DNA from: Mycobacterium sp. DL99 | GTDB lineage: Bacteria; Actinomycetota; Actinomycetes; Mycobacteriales; Mycobacteriaceae | DNA length: 64,000 bases | Direction of reading: 5' to 3' | NCBI RefSeq assembly: GCF_004762045.1 | Contig: NZ_SJOM01000007.1 | Span: 1,876,916 to 1,940,915, forward strand | Shown: piece by piece, positions 58,220 to 64,000 of the stretch | How positions within the stretch are numbered: the first letter of the stretch is position 1 | Layout: each line of letters starts with the position of its first letter | Position numbers and translations under genes: made by a program | Notes under the pieces: model-generated | Database searches by the model: none | What the model saw: only the letters and a program-made list of their open reading frames with translations | Told to the model about the DNA's origin: nothing

Positions 58220-59064
58220 TGGACAAGCCCTTGTATCGCAGCATGGTGGCCGACGGGGACGACCCGGACGCTCCACAACGGATTCTCGTCGACCGCAGCG
58301 GTGATCGCGCCGTGGTGACTCTCGATGAACCCGACCGGCTGAACGTACTGTCCGCACCACTGGTCCGGCAGTTGCGCCGGGCTCTGGAAGGTCTGGCTGC
58401 CGACAACGACATTCGCACCGTGGTGCTGACGGGCGCCGATCCGGGCTTCAGCGCGGGCGGCGACCTGCGCATGATGCGGGCGGCCATCGAGAGCCGGTAC
58501 GAGGGTGAGGGAACCGCGGACGTATGGCGCTGGATACGGCGTGAATTCGGTGGCATCGCCCGGCTCATCGCGGGTTCGGACACCATCTTCGTGGCCGCCC
58601 TCAACGGACCCGCGGCCGGCGTCGGGCTGGCATGGGCGCTCACCTGCGATCTGACCATCGCCAGTGAGAAGGCCGTCATCGTGCCCGCTTTCGCGCGCCT
58701 CGGATTGATCCCGGAGGTCGGCACCAGCTGGGCGCTGACCCGGAGGCTTGGCTATCAGGGTGCGCTTGCCTACTACCTCAAGGGTGAGCACATCGACGCC
58801 GAGACCGCGCAGCGGCTGGGGCTGGTGCACGAGGTCGTCGCCCACGAGAAGCTGCTCGAAACCGCGGATGTGTGGTGCTCGCGGGTCGCTGCGCTGCCGC
58901 CGCACGCGGTCGCGATGGCCAAACCCCTGTTGCGCGCCGCGGCTGACGCCAGTTGGAACGATGCGCTCACGCTCGAAGAGTTCGCCGAGCCGACCTGCTT
59001 CACCACCGCGGCCTTCGCCGGCAGCGTCGAGACCATGCTGTCCGGCGGGACGCGTCCGCGCTAG
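58219..59064 (+). CDS. Enoyl-CoA hydratase/isomerase-family protein
   Basis: 281 residues. ATG 58219 has GAGGAG upstream; GTG 58216 is in frame too. Crotonase fold: LTGADPGFSAGGDLRMM supplies the first oxyanion-hole segment (the FSAGGD block) and AALNGPAAGVGLAWALTCDLTIASE the second; in the latter the Gly-rich loop is intact. The catalytic pair of typical hydratases (Glu/Glu) is not obviously both present, so isomerase or lyase activity is possible. Coupled to the TetR gene before it. Orphan in beta-oxidation terms; substrate unknown. Confidence 0.83.
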   Translation: MDKPLYRSMVADGDDPDAPQRILVDRSGDRAVVTLDEPDRLNVLSAPLVRQLRRALEGLAADNDIRTVVLTGADPGFSAGGDLRMMRAAIESRYEGEGTADVWRWIRREFGGIARLIAGSDTIFVAALNGPAAGVGLAWALTCDLTIASEKAVIVPAFARLGLIPEVGTSWALTRRLGYQGALAYYLKGEHIDAETAQRLGLVHEVVAHEKLLETADVWCSRVAALPPHAVAMAKPLLRAAADASWNDALTLEEFAEPTCFTTAAFAGSVETMLSGGTRPR

Positions 59065-59068
59065 AGAG

Positions 59069-60250
59069 CTACGGCTTTTCGGTCGAAAGCTGTTGCAGGA
59101 CAGCGTGGGCCGCGGTGACGCGCGCGGCGATCGGATAGTTCTTGTTCGCGAGCATCACCAGGCCGATCCGTTTGTCGGGTACAAACACGACATAGGCGCC
59201 GAAACCATCTGTAGAGCCGGTTTTGTTGAACAGCGCCGGGGTCGAGGTGGGTTGGGGCGTGAGCGGAGTAGCCGGATTCGGCTGCATGGCCATGGTGTTT
59301 GAGTTGCCTGCCAGCAGCCGGTCGAGGGTGACCGGGTAGGAGTACTGTTCCCAGCCGAGCCCTTGGATCATGTCGCCTGTCTGGAAATATCCGACGTGCG
59401 TTCCTTGGACAGCATCGCGCATCGGTGCCTCAAGATCGTTCGGCGCGATGTTGGTTTCGACGAAACGGAGCAAGTCAGCCGCAGAGGACTTGACGCCGTA
59501 GGCTTCGGCATCGAAAACGCCTGGGTTCACCCGGATTGGCTCGTTGTCGGCGTTGTAGCCCCAGGCGTAGTCGGCCATCTGGGATTGCGGCACTCGGATG
59601 TAGCTGTGGTGCAACTGCAGCTTCGGGAAGATCTCCCCTTCAATCAGGTCGCTGAAGTCACGGTTCATCGCCAGTGCGGTGAGGTGGCCGAGCAGGCCGA
59701 TGCTCGGGTTGGAGTATCGCCGCTGCCGGCCGGGGGCGGCATCGGGCTCCCACTGCTGAAAGTAGGTCTGCATCTGGGCGTCATCCGTGACATCCGACGG
59801 AAACTGCAGGGGCAATCCACCCGCGGTGAACGTGCCGAGGTTGAGCAGGTCGGCCTTGTCGATGGCGCTGCCCGTCAACTGCGGCATGTAGGTGCTGGGG
59901 TGATCAGTCAGCGAGATCTGCCCGAGTGCGTGCGCATAGGACGCCAGTGTCCCCGTGAACGTCTTGCTGACCGAACCGATCTCGAAGAGCGTGTCCTGGG
60001 TCGCCGGTGTCCCGCGTTGTCTGTCTGCGACGCCGAAATTGAAGTAGCGCTGTTGGCCGTTGGCGGTCACCGCGATGGACATGCCCGGTATGTCGTACTG
60101 GGCCATGAGCGGTCGAAACGCACGGTCCACGGTGGCCGCGAGCGTATCGGGGCTTCCGGAAGCGGTCGCGTTGGCGAACGCACAGAGCAAGACGACGACG
60201 GCGAGTAATCGCGGCACGGCTTTGGCGCTGCTCCTCATGTCATGCAGCAT
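59069..60250 (-). CDS. Serine beta-lactamase/penicillin-recognising protein, class C type
   Basis: 393 residues. Signal segment (~10-30) followed by a serine beta-lactamase fold. Active-site motifs: Ser93-V-S-Lys96 in [10 protein letters not shown] (SxxK), Tyr179-Ser-Asn181 (YxN) and Lys343-Thr-Gly345 (KTG), in class C order. Could be an AmpC-like beta-lactamase, a DD-peptidase or an esterase; the sequence does not decide. ATG 60250 or 60238 as start, three bases from the methyltransferase stop on the same strand. Confidence 0.87.
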   Translation of the reverse strand: MLHDMRSSAKAVPRLLAVVVLLCAFANATASGSPDTLAATVDRAFRPLMAQYDIPGMSIAVTANGQQRYFNFGVADRQRGTPATQDTLFEIGSVSKTFTGTLASYAHALGQISLTDHPSTYMPQLTGSAIDKADLLNLGTFTAGGLPLQFPSDVTDDAQMQTYFQQWEPDAAPGRQRRYSNPSIGLLGHLTALAMNRDFSDLIEGEIFPKLQLHHSYIRVPQSQMADYAWGYNADNEPIRVNPGVFDAEAYGVKSSAADLLRFVETNIAPNDLEAPMRDAVQGTHVGYFQTGDMIQGLGWEQYSYPVTLDRLLAGNSNTMAMQPNPATPLTPQPTSTPALFNKTGSTDGFGAYVVFVPDKRIGLVMLANKNYPIAARVTAAHAVLQQLSTEKP

Positions 60251-60253
60251 GTT

Positions 60254-61042
60254 TCATGCCCTGCGGCGAGCGGAGACCACGGCATACGGTGCGTCGAAGG
60301 CCACCCGGCCTTCTTCGTCGGCCTGTGCACTCAGCGCGCCGGTGAACGCGTCGAGCAGACGGCCCCGCATTGGCTCGTCCAGCCGGCTCAGCAGGTCCAC
60401 ATGCATCGGTGATTCGTCTGCGATGAAGCGCGCCGCGGACTCGACGGAGTCGAATTGCCAGGTATGTGAACCGGTTTCGAAGTGCACGTCGTCGCACCCG
60501 GCGGCCAGCCGAGCCTGCACGATGTCGAGGTCGCCCCACTGATCGGGCGAATACACCGAGGCCGGCGGCCGGCCCAGGGTCTCGACGATCGGGGTGAAGA
60601 ACGGGTTGCCCGCCTCATCGCGGACCCAGGTGGAGAACGCGAACACGCCGCCCGGGGGCAGCAGGCGGGTGACCTCGGCGACCAGGCTCGTGGGCTCGAC
60701 GAAGATGATGCCCATGTTCGACACCACCGTGCCGAAATCGCCGTCGGGCAGGCCGGTGTGCGCGGCGTCGGCGACCACCCACTGCACCGCATCGGCACCG
60801 GGCCGCTCGGCGGCGATGGCGATCAACTCGGCGGTGAGATCCACGCCGGTGACCTGGGCGCCGGCTTCGGCGGCGGCAAGTGCCGCGCTTCCGGTACCGC
60901 AGGCCAGATCGACGAGCGCGGTGTCACGCACCGGCCGCAACCGATCGGCTGCGGCGATGACCTTATCGGCGATGACGGCGATGCGTTCGGCGACGGCCTG
61001 GTAGCGGCCGGCGGCCCAGTTGGTGGCTTGTGGGTCAGGCAT
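60254..61042 (-). CDS. Class I SAM-dependent methyltransferase
   Basis: 262 residues, ATG at 61042. VDLACGTGSAALAAAEAGAQVTGVDLTAELI (motif I with the GTG loop and the Asp in motif II; given here as DLACGTGS and GVDLT) and FGTVVSNMGIIFVEP mark a UbiE/ArsM-like methyltransferase. Substrate unknown. Stops three bases before the beta-lactamase-like gene, so the pair may be cotranscribed; functional link uncertain. The 100-bp stretch to the next gene (61043-61143) holds no feature I can support. Confidence 0.84.
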   Translation of the reverse strand: MPDPQATNWAAGRYQAVAERIAVIADKVIAAADRLRPVRDTALVDLACGTGSAALAAAEAGAQVTGVDLTAELIAIAAERPGADAVQWVVADAAHTGLPDGDFGTVVSNMGIIFVEPTSLVAEVTRLLPPGGVFAFSTWVRDEAGNPFFTPIVETLGRPPASVYSPDQWGDLDIVQARLAAGCDDVHFETGSHTWQFDSVESAARFIADESPMHVDLLSRLDEPMRGRLLDAFTGALSAQADEEGRVAFDAPYAVVSARRRA

Positions 61043-61143
61043 ACCGACGAGCCTAGCTGGACGGATACGCGATGCTGCCGGTCCGTGCGCGGGGCAGATC
61101 CGCGCATCGTTCGGTGCGTCAACGCCTCTTGGCGCGAATTCCC

Positions 61144-62708
61144 TTAGTAGGGCGCGGGTTTGTCTTGTTCGGTGTTGAGTCGGCGTTCGGTGTTGATGCG
61201 TTGGGTGCGGGCTTGTTGACGGGTTTGTTGGCGGACCGGCATTTTCATGTGCCGGTCGGCGGTGGTTGTCGGGGCTGGTTGTGTGGGTAGGGCTGGGGTG
61301 TGGTTGGCCCAGTCGGGGAACAAGATCTGGCTGAAGGGTGTGGTCTGGTAGGTGTGGCCGGTCGGCGCGGTCCAGGTGTGGCTGCCGTCGGGGTGTTGCA
61401 CATCGGTCCAGCCGTTGTCACCGGTCTCAAAGGTCTTGAGGAGGTGGTGGGTTCGGCATTTTGGTCCGAGGTTGCCGGGGTGGGTGGCACCGACGGGCCA
61501 GGGGGTGGTGTGGTCGAGGTCGCAATTGTGGGCTGCTACTCCGCAGCCGGGGAACATGCAGACGAGGTCGCGCATTTGGACGAACGCGGCCAGCTTTGAT
61601 GAGGGCCGGTAATGCGGTTGGGCGGTGAGGTCATCGGGGTGGGTGACGTGTTTGACGGTGGCCCCGGTGGCGATCAATTCGGCCAGCAGCGGCGCGGGCA
61701 CGACCCCGCCGCCGAGAATGACTGCGGGACTGCCGGATACGGCTGGTGTGCGATCGGCGGGTAGTCGCTGGGGTCGGGTTTGCCGTGGATGCGTGGGTCC
61801 CGGGGTAGTTGCGCCGGGGCTGGGGCGTCGTCGTTGTGGGTGCTGGTGGCGGACTCGGGCAGGGTTTGTCCGAGGAGGTGGATGACCACGGCGCGAGAGC
61901 GGGGATCAATGCCGGTGGCTTCGCAGTCCGGGCTGCCGCACTGGCAGGTGAGGTGGTCGGCTCCGGCGCCGATGGCGCCGAGCGCATCGGAGCGGCGTTG
62001 CCCGATGGTGCGCGGGTCGTTGTCGCAGACTCCGTGTGCCATGGTGCTGAGCAGATTCTTGAGCAGGGCCGCGTCGGTGGCCAGCAGCCGTCCCCAGATG
62101 GAGACGGTGCCGTTGGGATCGTCGGGGTCGCCGAAGTGGACGTCGCGTTCTCGGGCGGCGGTACGGGTTTTCCGCACGGCGGCGGAATCGAATTTCTCCA
62201 CCCAGACATCGATGGCTTGTTCGGTTTTGGTTGCGGTCAGCGCACCGTAGGTGGTGGCGGCGCCGGCCAGGGCAGTGTCGATCAGTGCCAATGCGTCATC
62301 GTCGGTGACGAGCTGGGTGCGCCAGGTGATGGTGGAGACGACTTTCGCCGAGATGTCTCCGCGGGCGAAGACGGCGGCGACCTTGGGGAGCCGGTCGCGC
62401 AATGCCTGGGCGATGCGCATCTGGGCGGACGCGGCACCGCGACTGAGGTTGCACGCCGCGCTGACCGCGGCGGTCGCGGTTTCCCAGCCGTCGATCGCCC
62501 GGTAGGCGGACGTGTCGTCCTCGTCGTCGCAGTGGCGGGCCACGATCTCGGCGATGGCGGCCAGGCGCCCGGCGGCCTCGACCGCTTCGGCGCGGGTGCG
62601 GTGCTCGACGGCATCGATCAGCGCGGCGTCAGTGAGTTCACCGAGCGCCGGCCGATCGACCAATTCGAACACATGTTCGACAATGGTCGTGAATTGGCAC
62701 CCCAGCAA
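61144..62708 (-). pseudogene. 13E12-type DUF222/HNH endonuclease-domain gene, frameshifted
   Basis: Two reverse-strand frames form one protein. The upstream frame (62708 to about 61745) encodes DUF222, beginning near VFELVDRPALGELTDAALIDAVE, and holds the conserved ATDAALLKNLLSTMAHGVCDNDPRT region. The second frame (to 61144) holds the HNH-like end with DLVCMFPGCGVAAHNCDLDHTTPW, GNLGPKCRTHHLLKT (catalytic His region). Shifting frame near 61740-61760 joins YPAV to SGSPAVILGGGVV, restoring the usual sequence. TTG at 62708 as start is uncertain. REP13E12-type genes are commonly degenerate in mycobacteria; a single sequencing error cannot be excluded. Confidence 0.75.
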
Positions 62709-62745
62709 CGTTTTTCAGGTTGTCGCCGACGGTCGCCGCGCCCGG

Positions 62746-63594
62746 CTACGGCTGGACGTATCCCGGCGGGTTGGGGGTGTCCACCCACAGGTCTACGCCG
62801 AGGTCCGATCCGGGCACACAGTCGTACACGGACAGATCGGTGACACCATTGTCGAGTAGGACGTCCTCGCAGAGCAGGCTCTGCCCGGTGTACTCCCGCG
62901 CGGGCTTGTTGAAGATCGTGTACGCCGCATCGGCATACACCGAAGGCTTGCGGGCGCGACCCATCGCCTCGTCACCGCCGAGCAGGTTCTGCACCGCTGC
63001 GGTGGCCACCAGGGTGCGCGGCCACAGCGTGTTCGAAGCGATGCCCGCCTCCCGCATCTCTTCGGCGATACCCAACGCGCACAACGTCATTCCGAACTTC
63101 GCCATCATGTAGGCGGTGGGCTTGAGCCACTCGGACTCCAGCCGGATCGGCGGGGAGAGGGTGAGGATGTGCGGGTTTTCGCGACCCTTCATGTGCGGAA
63201 TGCAGGCCTGCGACACGGCATAGGTGCCGCGGATCTGGATCCCGTTCATCAGATCGAAGCGCTTCAGCGGCACCTCCTCGATGGAGCCGAGATTGATCGC
63301 CGAGGCGTTGTTGACGCAGAGGTCGATGCCGCCGAACTGCTCGACGGCCTTGGCGACCGCGGCTGCCACCGAGTCACCGTCGCGGACGTCACCGACGATC
63401 GGCAGGGCCTGCCCGCCGGCCTCCTCGATCTCCTTGGCCGCGGTGTAAACGGTGCCTTCGAGCTTGGGATGCGGTTCGGCGGTCTTGGCGACCAGCGCGA
63501 TGTTGGCGCCGTCGGCGGCGGCCTTCTTGGCGATCGCCAGGCCGATACCGCGGCTGGCGCCGGAGATGAACATGGTCTTCCCGGACAGAGTCAT
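62746..63594 (-). CDS. Short-chain dehydrogenase/reductase (HSDL2-like)
   Basis: 282 residues, ATG at 63594. ISGASRGIGLAIAKK (cofactor loop), NNASAINLGSIEE (in place of NNAG), ILTLSPP (Ser) and TAYMMAKFGMTL (YxxxK). The long N-terminal insertion AEPHPKLEGTVYTAAKEIEEAGG is characteristic of hydroxysteroid-dehydrogenase-like protein 2-type SDRs, usually involved in lipid metabolism. Substrate unknown. The frame is open for another 67 codons upstream, into the region before the VanY gene, without family support. Confidence 0.87.
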   Translation of the reverse strand: MTLSGKTMFISGASRGIGLAIAKKAAADGANIALVAKTAEPHPKLEGTVYTAAKEIEEAGGQALPIVGDVRDGDSVAAAVAKAVEQFGGIDLCVNNASAINLGSIEEVPLKRFDLMNGIQIRGTYAVSQACIPHMKGRENPHILTLSPPIRLESEWLKPTAYMMAKFGMTLCALGIAEEMREAGIASNTLWPRTLVATAAVQNLLGGDEAMGRARKPSVYADAAYTIFNKPAREYTGQSLLCEDVLLDNGVTDLSVYDCVPGSDLGVDLWVDTPNPPGYVQP

Positions 63595-63685
63595 AGGGAC
63601 ACGATAAGCGCCTCTAGGTCGCCAGTTTCTACGCCTGGGCTTTGGTCGACGTTTTCCACAACCCTCAGGTAGAAATCGGCGCGGT

Positions 63686-64000
63686 TCAGCCCGCGGCGTC
63701 GGCCTGCAGCGGGGGACAGTTGCCCGCCGGGTCGGCGACGAGTTCGAAGTGCCACAGCTCATTGGCATAGATCTGGCACAGCCCGAAGCGCCCACCGTTG
63801 GCGATCAGCCAGCGATCGGCCTGCGGACCGCCGACATCGACCGCCTCCCCGGTGACATGCCGGGACGCGGTCGGCGTCTGGACGTATTGGCGTGCGGCCG
63901 CGAGGCTGCCGTACGTCTGCACCCCCTGGTCGAGCAGTGACTGCTGGAAATCAGCCGACCGCCACCCCGAGTTGATCGTCATGGTCACGCCGTCGGCAGC
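63686..64000 (-). CDS. VanY-type D-alanyl-D-alanine carboxypeptidase, 5' part beyond window
   Basis: C-terminal 104 residues, cut by the window edge. Peptidase M15 zinc site: SRHVTGEAVDVG (SxHxxGxAxD, first His and Asp) and ELWHFEL (Glu and second His), both intact, so the enzyme should trim the peptidoglycan stem peptide. The N-terminus, and so any signal peptide, lies outside. Its reading frame continues past 64000 without a stop. Confidence 0.85.
   Translation of the reverse strand, partial: AADGVTMTINSGWRSADFQQSLLDQGVQTYGSLAAARQYVQTPTASRHVTGEAVDVGGPQADRWLIANGGRFGLCQIYANELWHFELVADPAGNCPPLQADAAG

Overview
The window is a GC-rich chromosomal segment of a mycobacterium, most likely a rapid grower of the Mycolicibacterium type. 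From memory, gene content and order follow the M. tuberculosis H37Rv block running from purK/purE (Rv3276c-Rv3275c) to aroA/Rv3226c, largely collinear and in reverse numerical order. Actinobacterial markers are whiB2, mtrA-mtrB-lpqB, fbiA-fbiB, secA1, lcp1, wbbL, desA3, a WS/DGAT-family gene and DUF732, DUF3499 and 13E12-type proteins. No tRNA, rRNA, CRISPR array or intact insertion sequence was seen.

Layout. 1-3.1 kb: purine genes purK (cut by the window edge) and purE, then a TetR regulator divergent from fadE25 with a tandem operator between them. 3.2-18 kb: cell-envelope precursor block (lcp1; rmlD-wbbL-manB; pmmA-SIS protein-manA), making dTDP-rhamnose and GDP-mannose and building and attaching arabinogalactan, interrupted by the cofactor F420 genes fbiA-fbiB with a coupled Nudix gene, and by whiB2. 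18-22 kb: an FAD oxidoreductase, then a cassette of an AurF-like membrane-attached diiron oxygenase and a methyltransferase that is flanked by a diverged ~109-bp direct repeat, then an APC permease. 23.6-26 kb: alkane hydroxylase operon alkB-rubA-rubB-alkX with a clear promoter/operator. 26-27.6 kb: sahH. 27.7-31.5 kb: an accessory insert between sahH and tmk (F420-type LLM oxidoreductase, MmyB-like regulator, a frameshifted gene remnant, a small HAD phosphatase, an SseB-like protein).

31.5-41 kb: tmk, the essential two-component operon mtrA-mtrB-lpqB, a ComF-like phosphoribosyltransferase, the ribosome hibernation factor and secA1. 41-51.5 kb: an Rv3235-like protein, a BacA/Rv1819c-like ABC transporter, tgs3, a BCCT transporter, a lipoprotein-like amidohydrolase, and the stearoyl-CoA desaturase pair (ferredoxin reductase plus desA3), each member preceded by CCTACGG-type palindromes. 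51.6-64 kb: a small secreted protein, an SDR, aroA-rsgA, an SRAP/HMCES-type protein coupled to a methyltransferase, a TetR/enoyl-CoA hydratase pair, a serine beta-lactamase-like protein, a frameshifted 13E12/HNH gene, another SDR and the edge of a VanY-type carboxypeptidase.

Most of the window is ordinary mycobacterial core. The points most worth following up are the repeat-flanked AurF-like cassette at 19.3-22.0 kb, the desaturase operators, a 17-bp motif shared by the ABC transporter and tgs3 leaders, the non-canonical catalytic motif of the tgs3 product, and the accessory insert between sahH and tmk. All alignments were made by eye.
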